Assembly: GCA_013360745.1 (NCBI GenBank)
Contig: JABWBA010000032.1
Span: 1-33,805, forward strand
Direction: 5' to 3'
DNA from: Chthonomonadales bacterium
GTDB taxonomy: Bacteria > Armatimonadota > Chthonomonadetes > Chthonomonadales > CAJBBX01
Length of the DNA: 33,805 nucleotides
The position numbers were made by a program, and so were the translations under genes. Shown here one piece after another: positions 18,121 through 25,801 of the stretch (its first letter is position 1; each line of letters begins with the position of its first letter). The notes below the pieces were generated by a model, which worked only from the letters and a program-made list of their open reading frames with translations, searched no databases and was not told where the DNA came from.

Positions 18121-19267
18121 TGACCTCGTCATCTGCCTCCCCACGGCACTTCAGACGAATCCTCCGCCATCCCGCCGTCGCAGGGTGGACCAACCACGAG
18201 CCCTCTCCAAGCCGCTTGACGGTGGCGCCTTCCACCTCAATCGTCTGGAGCGATGGTGGGCTGCTGAATAATCGGCCTGGCCCGGCCGGCATATAGACCA
18301 TAATTGGGTCGGAGCATAGCGCCGTAAGGGAGTACTCCGTTTCCCGATCGGCCCAGAGCTCATAGGCCTTCAGGAACTCCACGGCTGTCGGCTCGGCGGT
18401 TCGCATGGCGGGAAGGTAGAACAGCAGCTGCTGGAGGGCCTTTGGGCCATGGGTCGCCGGGATGTAGAGGAGGAGAGCGGTCGCTTCGTCCATGCCGCCC
18501 CTCGTGGTCGCTCGGAGCAGCGCCCGATCCGGTCCGCGGCGGCGGATACGATCGACCAGGGCATCGGTCTGCTTCGCACAGTAGTCGAAGATCTCATCCC
18601 GACTGGCAAAGATCAGATCGGACGGCTTCAGAGCTCCAGACTGTAGATCGTCGCGCAGCCATCCGAGGAATAGGCGCTCGCCGAGGAGGCCGTTCGACCA
18701 AGATTCGGGCTCTGTATATCCCGATGGCCCGGGGAGAAGGTAGTGTCCGAGCTCATGGGCCAGCGTTCTTTCCCATTCGAGACCCGTGGGGATCCCATAG
18801 ACATCGTAGACATAGATACTGTTCCTGGACTGTTCGCCGCCTCCGTTGCCGTCCCGGTTCAGCCAGACATCGAGAGTCGCCGCACGCAGCCGGGCGTTCA
18901 GGCGCCCCTGTCGTTTATCGGCCATGGCCCAGAATCGACCGACGACTCGCGCCGCACGACCGGCGAGAGCCGCCATGTCTTCGCCCGAAGCCGAAACACG
19001 AAATCGGAGGTAATAGCGATCGTTATCGGCGATCCAGACCGAGAGCGTGATCGGATAGGTACGTCCGGATGCGGGATCGAGGCGAGGGCGCCGGGAGGCG
19101 GTCCGTTCCTCGCCGATGATGATCGGTCGGGAATCGGCAACCTCGATCACGTTCGCAGCCAGGTCCCTCACCTCCGACCGCTCCAGACCATCGAAGGCAA
19201 GGCTTTGTGACGCCATGATCAACATCATAAGGAGCGCACAAAGGGCGCAACGCGCGTGGCGGTCCAT
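18083..19267 (-). CDS. Exported zinc metalloprotease-like protein (HELGH)
   Basis: 394 residues from the ATG at 19265-19267, chosen because it places a clean signal peptide (about residues 6-24, ending Ser-Leu-Ala) at the N-terminus; the open frame continues 12 codons upstream. His-Glu-Leu-Gly-His at residues 171-175 is a gluzincin-type zinc motif, preceded by a hydrophobic 'WERTLA' helix. Glu187 or Glu197 could be the third ligand. The remaining ~200 residues are helical and then beta-rich. I do not recognise a named peptidase family. It should act outside the cytoplasm. The 3' end overlaps the convergent ABC ATPase gene by 38 nt, and the start is 131 nt from the divergent M48 protease start, so the two proteases may share a control region. 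The only upstream ribosome site is a weak AGGA. Confidence 0.75.
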   Translation of the reverse strand: MDRHARCALCALLMMLIMASQSLAFDGLERSEVRDLAANVIEVADSRPIIIGEERTASRRPRLDPASGRTYPITLSVWIADNDRYYLRFRVSASGEDMAALAGRAARVVGRFWAMADKRQGRLNARLRAATLDVWLNRDGNGGGEQSRNSIYVYDVYGIPTGLEWERTLAHELGHYLLPGPSGYTEPESWSNGLLGERLFLGWLRDDLQSGALKPSDLIFASRDEIFDYCAKQTDALVDRIRRRGPDRALLRATTRGGMDEATALLLYIPATHGPKALQQLLFYLPAMRTAEPTAVEFLKAYELWADRETEYSLTALCSDPIMVYMPAGPGRLFSSPPSLQTIEVEGATVKRLGEGSWLVHPATAGWRRIRLKCRGEADDEVITLKVQRKVAPR

Positions 19268-19398
19268 GGTCCTAGGTATACCCGACGGTATCCGACACCG
19301 CACTGCGGATAATGATCGATCCCATGGCGGCTTCTCCTCCGTCTATACTGGTGAGGTACTATCCCGATCGGTTCGCCGATGGACCGACGCCTGCTACG

Positions 19399-20601
19399 AT
19401 GAACAGACTACGAGCCATATCGAAAGCGCTGGCCGCAGTGGTCCTTTGCGCCCTGCTGGTCACGCCGCCCTGCGCCTGGGCCGACGGGGATAGAGACCGT
19501 AAAGCTGCCGATGAAGAGATCGAGCTCGGACGGAAGGCCGCAGCCGAGAATGATAAACAGGTCAAACTCGTCACCGATCCTGCGATCCTTGATCGCGTTA
19601 CCCGCATCGGCAATGAACTGGCGGCGATCGCCAACACAATCGAGGTGCCGATGCTCTGGGGCCGACCCGGGCTGAAGCAACTGCCGTATACGTTCAAAGT
19701 AGTAGAGGACAAGGACGTCAACGCCTACTCGCTTCCGGGCGGCTTTATCTACGTGAACACAGGACTCCTGGACTTCGTAAAGTCCGATGACGAGCTCGCA
19801 GGCGTCCTGGGCCATGAGATCGCCCACGCTGCCCATCATCATATGATGCGGCTGATTTCCGAACAGGAGAAGATGCAGTGGATTGCGCTCGGGCCGGCCC
19901 TGGCGTCCATCCTGCTCGGTAAAGGGGGCACGGATACCACGTCGAATCTGCTGCTCGCCGGCCAGCTCTATATGATCGCGAAGTTGAACACGTATGGGGT
20001 CGAAGCCGAGAAAGACTCCGACCATGCGGCCGTCTACTACATGTCTAAGAGCCGTTACAATCCGGTCGGGCTGCTCACGTTTATGGAGCGCCTTGGGCGG
20101 CGGGAACGGCTTCGCCCCGAAGTGGAACTCGGCATCTACCGTACCCACCCGCCCTCCATCGAACGCTCCCAGTCGATGATCGCCCTCCTGACACAGCTTA
20201 AGATACCGATTAACAGGAGGGCGGTTGATCCTACTATCGGCGCGCGCGTAGAAACCGTTACCCACGAATCCGTCACCTATGCCGATGTCACGATGAACGG
20301 TACCCGGATCATCCGCCTTGCCGACGCCGGAGCGACGAGCGCCGATACGCGTGCCAAGACGCTCGCCGAAACGGTGAACAGACTATTCGACGACAACCTC
20401 GTCTCGTTTGATCTGGCATTGAGCGGGGACAAAACCCGAGTGTTGGCGCGGCGACGCACTTTGATCGCGGTAAGCGAGGCGGACGCGCGCGGCGCTGGCC
20501 AGACCGTTCAAGCGACGGCGGAGGGCGCACTCAACGCCCTCCGCAATCTGCTCTGGCAGGATCAGTTCAACCGGACTCCGACTACGGCGTCCGTCCCCTA
20601 A
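19399..20601 (+). CDS. Exported M48-family zinc metalloprotease
   Basis: 400 residues from the ATG at 19399, chosen because it starts directly at a signal peptide (about residues 3-28, ending Ala-Trp-Ala); the open frame reaches back to 19312. His139-Glu-Ile-Ala-His143 within 'GVLGHEIAHAAHHH' is the M48 zinc motif. Glu204-x-x-x-Asp208 gives the third ligand in the usual downstream position, and 'NAYSLPGGFIYVNTGLL' just before the site is standard for M48B/BepA-like proteases. 'THPPSIERSQSM' near 275-290 is another family feature. The C-terminal ~120 residues are extra and unassigned. BepA-like proteases degrade misfolded outer-membrane proteins in the periplasm; that role is inferred here. 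No good ribosome site is visible. It is divergent from the HELGH protease and converges with trpB, 3 nt between stops. Confidence 0.92.
   Translation: MNRLRAISKALAAVVLCALLVTPPCAWADGDRDRKAADEEIELGRKAAAENDKQVKLVTDPAILDRVTRIGNELAAIANTIEVPMLWGRPGLKQLPYTFKVVEDKDVNAYSLPGGFIYVNTGLLDFVKSDDELAGVLGHEIAHAAHHHMMRLISEQEKMQWIALGPALASILLGKGGTDTTSNLLLAGQLYMIAKLNTYGVEAEKDSDHAAVYYMSKSRYNPVGLLTFMERLGRRERLRPEVELGIYRTHPPSIERSQSMIALLTQLKIPINRRAVDPTIGARVETVTHESVTYADVTMNGTRIIRLADAGATSADTRAKTLAETVNRLFDDNLVSFDLALSGDKTRVLARRRTLIAVSEADARGAGQTVQATAEGALNALRNLLWQDQFNRTPTTASVP
20518..20544 (-). terminator. Perfect hairpin inside the 3' end of the M48 gene, possible trpB terminator
   Basis: A 10-bp perfect GC-rich inverted repeat (20518-20527 with 20535-20544) closes a 7-nt loop. 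It lies about 60 nt beyond the trpB stop on the minus strand, within the last codons of the convergent M48 gene. No T-run follows on either strand, so intrinsic termination is only a possibility; it may simply be codon-driven. Confidence 0.3.
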
Positions 20602-20604
20602 CTT

Positions 20605-21912
20605 CTAGACGTCCTGTAGAGCGCCGGCGAGATACGCCTCATAGCTGGTGAGATCGAGCATTCCGTGTCCGCTCATGCCGAAGACGATTACGCACTTCTG
20701 TCCGGCTTCCTTGGCCGCGCGGGCTTCGGCGATGGCGCCCGCAACGGCATGCGCGGATTCCGGAGCCGGTACGATTCCCTCAGACCGAGCGAACTGCACT
20801 GCAGCCTCGAACACCCGGGTCTGAGGCAGCGCAACTGCATCGATCAACCCCAGTTTATGGGCATGGCTGACCATCGGGGCCATGCCGTGGTACCTGAGGC
20901 CGCCAGCGTGGATCGGCGGAGGCATGAAGGTATGTCCAAGCGTATCCATCATCATCAGCGGGGTCATCCCGGCCGTATCGCCATGGTCATATCGGAGCTC
21001 GCCCCGTGTCATCGAGGGACATGCCGTGGGCTCTACTGCGACGATTCGGCAGCTGTCGCCGTTGGCGATCTTATGCTGAATGAATGGGAAGACCAGGCCG
21101 GCGAAGTTGCTTCCGCCGCCTACACAGCCGATCAGCACATCCGGCGCTTCCCCAGCCATCTCCATCTGCTTGATCGTCTCCTGTCCGATGATCGTCTGAT
21201 GGAGACAGACGTGGTTCAGAACGCTGCCCAGTGAGTACTTGGTGGCCGCAGTCCGGACCGTGTCCTCGATAGCTTCGCTGATCGCGATGCCGAGGCTGCC
21301 GGGACAATCAGGATCCTGCTGCAGCACGGCTCGGCCATATTCCGTTTGATCGCTCGGACTGGCGAACACCTCTGCGCCCCAGACATGCATCATCATCTTT
21401 CGATACGGTTTCTGGTTGTAGCTGACCTTTACCATGTACACCGTACACTCAAGCCCGAACAGGCTGCACGCGAACGCCAGCGACGAACCCCATTGGCCGG
21501 CTCCGGTCTCCGTCGCGAGGCGCTTCGTACCTGCCTCCTTGTTATAGTAAGCCTGTGCGACCGCGGTATTCGGCTTATGGCTGCCGGCCGGACTGACGCC
21601 TTCATACTTGTAGTAGATATGGGCGGGCGTATCGAGCGCCCTTTCCAGTCGGACCGCGCGAAGGAGCGGCGTGGGGCGCCAGAGCGCGTAGATATCCCGT
21701 ACCGGTTCGGGTATCTCGATCCAGCGATCGGGAGACATCTCCTGCATAATCAGGTTCTCAGGGAAGATGGCGGCAAGATCGTCAGGGCCCGCTGGCTGCC
21801 GTGTGCCGGGATGCAGCGGCGGCGGCAACGGCTCGGGCATATCGGCATTCAGGTTGTACCAGGCCGTTGGTATGGCGTCGGGTGTGAGCAGAAACGACGT
21901 AGGATGACTCAT
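20605..21912 (-). CDS. trpB: Tryptophan synthase beta chain, TrpB2 type
   Basis: 435 residues from the ATG at 21910-21912, which has AAGGA 8 nt upstream. An in-frame ATG 12 codons earlier lies inside the promoter -10 box and is rejected. The pyridoxal-phosphate lysine is Lys113 in 'GSHKPNTA', and the phosphate-binding loop is '[11 protein letters not shown]'. The length and the N-terminal '[23 protein letters not shown]' identify the TrpB2 subfamily, longer than the classical ~390-residue TrpB1. The enzyme joins indole and serine to make tryptophan. TrpB2 proteins often work without a tight TrpA partner, and no trpA or other trp gene is adjacent here, so this may be an indole-salvage enzyme or a second copy. 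It has its own sigma-70-like promoter and converges with the M48 gene. Confidence 0.95.
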   Translation of the reverse strand: MSHPTSFLLTPDAIPTAWYNLNADMPEPLPPPLHPGTRQPAGPDDLAAIFPENLIMQEMSPDRWIEIPEPVRDIYALWRPTPLLRAVRLERALDTPAHIYYKYEGVSPAGSHKPNTAVAQAYYNKEAGTKRLATETGAGQWGSSLAFACSLFGLECTVYMVKVSYNQKPYRKMMMHVWGAEVFASPSDQTEYGRAVLQQDPDCPGSLGIAISEAIEDTVRTAATKYSLGSVLNHVCLHQTIIGQETIKQMEMAGEAPDVLIGCVGGGSNFAGLVFPFIQHKIANGDSCRIVAVEPTACPSMTRGELRYDHGDTAGMTPLMMMDTLGHTFMPPPIHAGGLRYHGMAPMVSHAHKLGLIDAVALPQTRVFEAAVQFARSEGIVPAPESAHAVAGAIAEARAAKEAGQKCVIVFGMSGHGMLDLTSYEAYLAGALQDV

Positions 21913-21946
21913 CGGGATCGTTCCTTGGTGGGATGGTGTAGGCCGC

Positions 21947-21976
21947 ATTATAACCGCTGTACCGGGTAGCGGTCAA
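21947..21976 (-). promoter_or_regulatory. Sigma-70-type promoter of trpB
   Basis: On the minus strand, TTGACC (21971-21976) and TATAAT (21947-21952) are separated by 18 nt. Transcription would begin near 21940, giving a leader of about 28 nt that contains the AAGGA ribosome site of trpB. Confidence 0.75.
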
Positions 21977-22012
21977 ACGGTACGGTGTGTGCTCGACCCG
22001 TACCTATTGATG

Positions 22013-22043
22013 TTCGCACGACGATCACAGGATGGGTTATACT
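22013..22043 (+). promoter_or_regulatory. Probable promoter of tRNA-Ser
   Basis: A TATACT -10 box (22038-22043) ends 8 nt before the mature tRNA. The best -35 match is TTCGCA (22013-22018) at a rather long 19-nt spacing. The -10 position is convincing; the -35 is weak. Confidence 0.45.
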
Positions 22044-22051
22044 ACGCGTGT

Positions 22052-22135
22052 GGAGAGGTGTCCGAGTGGTTGAAGGATCCCGTCTTGAAAACGGGCAGGC
22101 GATGAGCCTCGCGGGTTCGAATCCCGCCCTCTCCG
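22052..22135 (+). tRNA. tRNA-Ser (anticodon UGA)
   Basis: The acceptor stem GGAGAGG (22052-22058) pairs with CCTCTCC (22128-22134), and G22135 is the discriminator base. The anticodon stem CCCGT/ACGGG holds the 7-nt loop CTTGAAA, giving anticodon TGA at 22086-22088, which reads UCA and probably other UCN codons. A variable arm between the anticodon and T stems makes this a class II (Ser-type) tRNA, and the T arm carries GGTTCGAATCC. The 84-nt length fits. CCA is not encoded, so it must be added by a nucleotidyltransferase. The GH57 gene begins 25 nt downstream. Confidence 0.97.
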
Positions 22136-22160
22136 CTCCAATAGGGGTTCGTGAGTTTCC

Positions 22161-23378
22161 ATGACTCTTGTCACCCTCTATTTCTTTGCCCATCAACCGG
22201 ATCGGCTGCTTCCGTTCGATCACCGTCCGAGCCATATCCATCAGCGAGGCCAGTCGCTTCGAGGTCGCTACTTCGACGAGCAGCTTAACGCGGATGTCTT
22301 TCGGAAGGTTGCTGATAAGTGTTATCGGCCGGCGACCCAGCTCCTGCTGGACACGCTCCGGCGCAGAGCGAGCGACGATAAGCCCTTCAAGCTCGCGTTC
22401 GGCCTCTCCGGCACCTTACTTGAGCAGATGGAACGGTTCGGCCCTGATGTGCTCGACCTGTTCGTTCAGCTGGCGGGTACAGGCCTTGTCGAGTTCGTCG
22501 GAGAAACCTACTTCCATTCCCTGTCGGGGCTCTTCGATCTGGAACGCAAGGAGTTCGCAACTCAGGCGGCGCTCCATGCCGATCGAGTGGAGGCCCTGTT
22601 TGGTCGCCGACCGACAACCTTCCGCAACACGGAGTGTCTGTATAACGACAGCATCGCGTTGGCGGTACAGCGCCTGGGTTATCAGGGAATCCTGACCGAG
22701 GGCGTTGATCGGGCGCTTTCAGGCTGGCGATCCCCGGACTTCGTCTATTCGGCTCCTTGCGGTCTTCCGGTGCTATTGCGCAACTATCGTCTTTCCGATG
22801 ATATCGGTTATCGTTTCAGCAATCGTGATTGGGACGGGTGGCCGTTGCGCGCCGAGCAGTTCGCCGACTGGCTGGGCGCCAATACCGATATGCATATCCT
22901 CCTGGCCCTCGATTACGAAGCGCTTGGAGAGCATATGTGGGCCGATACCGGTATTTTCGAGTTTCTGGCCGCACTCCCGGACGCCATCGCCCAACATCCG
23001 CATCTCGAGTTCGTTACCCCCGCCGAAGCGATCGAGCGCCTCTCGCCTATCGGTGAGATAACCGTTGATGACTATTCCACGATCTCATGGGCCGATCAGG
23101 AACGGGACACTTCTGCGTGGCTCGGCAACGAGATGCAATGGTTTTGCTACGAGGAGATGCGGCGGATTGAGGACGATGTCAAAGGGACAGGAGACCCGGA
23201 GATCATCGACGCATGGCGTCGGATGCTCACTTCGGATCACCTGTATTACATGGCAACGAAGTCGTTGAGCGACCAGGACGTCCATCGGTACTTCAGCGCA
23301 TACGGTTCTGTCTTCGAGGCATTCGTGCGGCTGCATACAGCGCTGACGGATCTGAGGCATATCGCTCGCGGAGCCTGA
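22161..23378 (+). CDS. Glycoside hydrolase family 57 (alpha-amylase-type)
   Basis: 405 residues, short for GH57 but typical of the small alpha-amylase-like group. The N-terminal 'LYFFAHQPDRL' with a following His matches GH57 motif 1 (HQP). Glu158 in 'FRNTECLYND' sits where the nucleophile is expected, and Asp251 in 'LALDYEALGEH' where the acid/base is expected. No signal peptide is present, so it probably acts in the cytoplasm on an alpha-glucan such as glycogen or maltodextrin. There is no classical ribosome site before the ATG. It lies just after tRNA-Ser, possibly reading through from that promoter, and converges with the ParA operon, 12 nt between stops. Exact specificity (amylase, 4-alpha-glucanotransferase or branching type) cannot be fixed from motifs. 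Confidence 0.9.
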   Translation: MTLVTLYFFAHQPDRLLPFDHRPSHIHQRGQSLRGRYFDEQLNADVFRKVADKCYRPATQLLLDTLRRRASDDKPFKLAFGLSGTLLEQMERFGPDVLDLFVQLAGTGLVEFVGETYFHSLSGLFDLERKEFATQAALHADRVEALFGRRPTTFRNTECLYNDSIALAVQRLGYQGILTEGVDRALSGWRSPDFVYSAPCGLPVLLRNYRLSDDIGYRFSNRDWDGWPLRAEQFADWLGANTDMHILLALDYEALGEHMWADTGIFEFLAALPDAIAQHPHLEFVTPAEAIERLSPIGEITVDDYSTISWADQERDTSAWLGNEMQWFCYEEMRRIEDDVKGTGDPEIIDAWRRMLTSDHLYYMATKSLSDQDVHRYFSAYGSVFEAFVRLHTALTDLRHIARGA

Positions 23379-23390
23379 ACTGCCGCACGG

Positions 23391-23948
23391 CTATCCATCC
23401 GGGGATGAGATCGCCGATTCGATCAGATCACCGACGAAGTTCAGATCGGCGTCTGCGGCGAGAAGACCGGAGATCGGCGATTCGGTGAACTCGTAGACCG
23501 ACCAGCAGGGCCGCGGCCAGACCCGTCCCGGAGGCGGGGCGGCAGGGGTTGCGTAGCGGCGGGAGGTCTCCCCAGCCGGATCCACCGTTTCGAGCAACTC
23601 CAGAACATTGTTCACCCTTGCCAGATAGTAGCCGCCATCGCTCGCATCGGAAGCCTGAAGCGCCGACCGGAGTTTGCCCGTCTCCTCCAGCAGGCGAACG
23701 CCGAGCGTCTCGAGTGCGCTTACGAGGCCGCCCTTTAGCTGGCCATCATCGGCAACCGTGGTGTCCTGGATCTGGATCGGGATGATCTCGTCATCGACAG
23801 AGGTAGGAGTCGAGATCGCATCATCAAGTGCGCCGGCCTCGGTCGCATCATCCTCTGTCGATACCCCCTGGATCAGGGCATCAAAATCGAAGCTGCTGGC
23901 GCCTTTGCGCAATCGCGCCCTCAGGGCTTCGGATTTATCCGGCCGCAC
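23391..23948 (-). CDS. Unrecognised small ParA-linked protein, possible ParA partner
   Basis: 185 residues from the GTG at 23946-23948, chosen because GAGGAGG lies 9 nt upstream; this start overlaps the end of parA by 14 nt. No family recognised. The N-terminus is basic (Arg/Lys-rich through about residue 15). An acidic, Ser/Thr/Asp/Glu-rich stretch (about 25-60) follows, then a predicted helical segment rich in Leu/Ala/Glu (about 70-125) and a Pro-rich piece before a final acidic helix. It lacks the ParB nuclease-like fold, the CTPase motif and an obvious helix-turn-helix, so it is not ParB. Translational coupling to parA suggests a partner or regulator. A basic N-terminus that stimulates ParA ATPase is known from ParB and other partners, but that role here is inference. 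Confidence 0.72.
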   Translation of the reverse strand: MRPDKSEALRARLRKGASSFDFDALIQGVSTEDDATEAGALDDAISTPTSVDDEIIPIQIQDTTVADDGQLKGGLVSALETLGVRLLEETGKLRSALQASDASDGGYYLARVNNVLELLETVDPAGETSRRYATPAAPPPGRVWPRPCWSVYEFTESPISGLLAADADLNFVGDLIESAISSPDG

Positions 23949-24711
23949 GGAGCAGCACCTCCTCGGCAAGCGCCTCGTAGTTCTGCGCTCCGGACGCTCG
24001 ACGATCATACAGGATAATCGGAACCCCCTCGAGTTCCGATTCGGAGACCCTTACGTTCTTGTAGATCATGGTCTCGAACACCTTGTCTTCGAACCGCTCC
24101 CTGATCTCAGCCGCGATCGTCGCATGCAGCCGTGTACCACGTTCATACATCGTCACCAGGACACCGAGAAGCTCCACCCTGAAGCGGAGACTCTTCGTCA
24201 GCGCCACGATCATCTTATTCAGTGTATCCATGCCCGCGAAGGCATAGAACTTCGGCTCCGTAGGTATGAGTAGATGGGTCGCGGCTACGATGGCGTTCTG
24301 CGTCAGCGTACCAAGCGAAGGCGGGCAATCGATGAGCACCCAATCATAGGTCTCTTCCGTGTAAAGCGCCTCCAGCGCGTTCCGCAGGCGATAGGCTTTG
24401 TCAGCGTGAGGAAGGAGCACCGCCTCGGTCTGCGCGAGGTCGAGATGGCCCGGAGCCAGTTCCAGCGGCAGATCGGCGATTGGTTTCAGGATCGTACGGA
24501 GCGGCGTCGTTTCGGGATCGAGAAGCACCGTATGAAGGGCGCTCTCCAACTCGTACCACGCGACACCCATCCCGACGGTAAGGTTCGCCTGCGGATCGAG
24601 ATCGATCAGGAGAGTCCGTTTGCCTCGTTCCGCAAGGCACGCCCCCAGATTCGCGACCGTGGTCGTCTTCGCGACGCCGCCCTTCTGATTGACGACCGCA
24701 ACAACCTTCAC
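23935..24711 (-). CDS. ParA/Soj-family ATPase without ParB
   Basis: 258 residues from a GTG at 24709-24711; the stop of the upstream gene and this start share one base (TAGTG). The deviant Walker A motif is at residues 10-17 (Lys-Gly-Gly-Val-Ala-Lys-Thr-Thr), with signature Lys10. 'LLIDLDPQANLT' and 'VLIDCPPSLG' are the other Walker-type motifs, and 'NVRVSESELEGVPIILYD' is the Soj-like C-terminal region. There is no N-terminal helix-turn-helix as in plasmid type Ia ParA. Such ATPases dimerise with ATP, bind DNA or another surface non-specifically, and move plasmids, chromosomes or cargos when a partner stimulates hydrolysis. No ParB, parS-like repeat or gid/rnpA context is visible, so this is probably an orphan positioning ATPase rather than the chromosome-partition ParA. 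Confidence 0.93.
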   Translation of the reverse strand: MKVVAVVNQKGGVAKTTTVANLGACLAERGKRTLLIDLDPQANLTVGMGVAWYELESALHTVLLDPETTPLRTILKPIADLPLELAPGHLDLAQTEAVLLPHADKAYRLRNALEALYTEETYDWVLIDCPPSLGTLTQNAIVAATHLLIPTEPKFYAFAGMDTLNKMIVALTKSLRFRVELLGVLVTMYERGTRLHATIAAEIRERFEDKVFETMIYKNVRVSESELEGVPIILYDRRASGAQNYEALAEEVLLRAAG

Positions 24712-25484
24712 TAGCTCTCACGGTCCCCGGAGGTGGTCTCCTCATCGTTGGCCAGTACCAGCTTTGAGGCGTGAGCCACCAGAAAGCCCAGAGGATTATA
24801 TACCGTTCGGGTTCGCAGAACAACCTCCATCGGATCATGGGCAGCGCGAGCCGCGACGGTGAAAAGCCCGTTCCGCAGATCCTCAAGGAAGAGCATGTAC
24901 TCTGAGGATTTGTAGAGATCCGATTGCACACGGAGTTTCGTCAACTCTACAACCGACTTCCATAGCGCCGAACTGGGATCGACTGCTCTCTCGGGTGGTC
25001 GGAATCGAACGGTATCGCCGATACAGAATGGATTGGTCCAAATATCACCGATCGGGCACCACTCGACACTCGCCGAGGACGCTGATATCGGAACGCCGAG
25101 GGTAGCGCCAGACAGGCCAATCCTGATCGGATACAACGCCTCCTGCACCGCGCCATCCACGGATCGCAGCACGAGCCCGAGGACAGCCCCATCACCGGGC
25201 CGATCTCCGCTTCGTATCAAATGAACCGCGCCATCGGCTCGGGTAAAGGCGCTGACAAAGCCGTAGGCCAGAGGGCGGCGCTCTCGGAGCCAGCGGCGGG
25301 CCGCCTCGACCGCATCGGCCGCACCGGCCCCTTCCGGCCACTCAAGCACGACACACTCCGGGCTGCCATCGCTATGATAGGCAAGAACCGCAGGGCGAAC
25401 TCCGCCCGACCTCACCAGGGCGCCAGTGGCGCCGACGTCGAGGAGGGTAAACTCGGTATCGAAGGCAAACTGTGACGCCGACAA
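24711..25484 (-). CDS. Unrecognised first protein of the ParA operon
   Basis: 257 residues if translation starts at the TTG at 25482-25484, with GGAG 11 nt upstream and the sigma-70 promoter about 80 nt away; other starts are possible. No family recognised. The first ~170 residues look like beta strands and short helices with several Gly-rich turns. The C-terminal third is a long helix ('SSALWKSVVELTKLRVQSDLYKSSEYMLFLEDLRNGLF') followed by 'VVLRTRTVYNPLGFLVAHASKL'. It has no signal peptide or membrane segment, so it is cytoplasmic. Its TAG shares a base with the parA GTG, so the two are tightly coupled. It may be a cargo adaptor or regulator of the ATPase, which is inference from coupling only. 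Confidence 0.7.
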   Translation of the reverse strand: MSASQFAFDTEFTLLDVGATGALVRSGGVRPAVLAYHSDGSPECVVLEWPEGAGAADAVEAARRWLRERRPLAYGFVSAFTRADGAVHLIRSGDRPGDGAVLGLVLRSVDGAVQEALYPIRIGLSGATLGVPISASSASVEWCPIGDIWTNPFCIGDTVRFRPPERAVDPSSALWKSVVELTKLRVQSDLYKSSEYMLFLEDLRNGLFTVAARAAHDPMEVVLRTRTVYNPLGFLVAHASKLVLANDEETTSGDRES

Positions 25485-25508
25485 GTCGTCGTGTACTCCG
25501 ATGGTGAG

Positions 25509-25546
25509 AAAAAAGAGACAGATCTCGATGGTTGCGGATCAACCAT
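25509..25546 (-). promoter_or_regulatory. Hairpins and T6 tract in the leader of the ParA operon
   Basis: On the minus strand, downstream of the promoter start site, a perfect 7-bp stem (25540-25546 with 25528-25534, 5-nt loop) is followed by a small 4-bp stem (25523-25526 with 25515-25518) that runs directly into six Ts (25514-25509). This could be a weak attenuator before the first gene. Both stems are short, so chance is possible. Confidence 0.3.
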
Positions 25547-25564
25547 GATCCCGAACCGTGAGCC

Positions 25565-25594
25565 ATTTTAGTACGCTATGGCATGTGGTGTCAA
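25565..25594 (-). promoter_or_regulatory. Sigma-70-type promoter of the ParA operon
   Basis: On the minus strand a perfect TTGACA (25589-25594) is 18 nt from TAAAAT (25565-25570). Transcription would start near 25558, giving a leader of about 74 nt before the TTG start of the first gene. It is the best promoter match in the window by eye. Confidence 0.75.
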
Positions 25595-25801
25595 TCCCGA
25601 CAACGCCGTGGCGTGGCAGGCGAATCGTACCGGTATTGGCGATACCTCTGTCTCTGGAGTAATGCAGAACCCTGGAGACGGAGAAGGCTTGCTCGTATTC
25701 GGATACAGTGATCGACCATCCGATGATGAACTCCCGGCAACCGGCTGCGTCTATATCGATGAGCCCCGTGGCTCCAACGACAAACGGAGGTTATCATCGA
25801 G
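25595..25801 (+). other. Rest of the 317-nt divergent intergenic region
   Basis: The non-coding gap between the ParA operon and the sigma gene spans 25485-25801. Its left part holds the ParA-operon promoter and leader. In this right part I see no repeat or RNA gene and no convincing sigma-70 or ECF promoter. The only clear element is the GGAGG ribosome site at 25786-25790, 11 nt before the sigma-factor GTG. The sigma promoter must lie here but I could not place it. Confidence 0.5.

Noticed and set aside
22136-22140. CTCCA after tRNA-Ser as an encoded CCA end
   Set aside because: The discriminator is G22135 and the next bases are CTC, so CCA is not in the right place.
25736-25753. GGCAAC...CGTCTA as an ECF autoregulatory promoter
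   Set aside because: Only 6 nt separate the two elements; ECF promoters need about 16-18.
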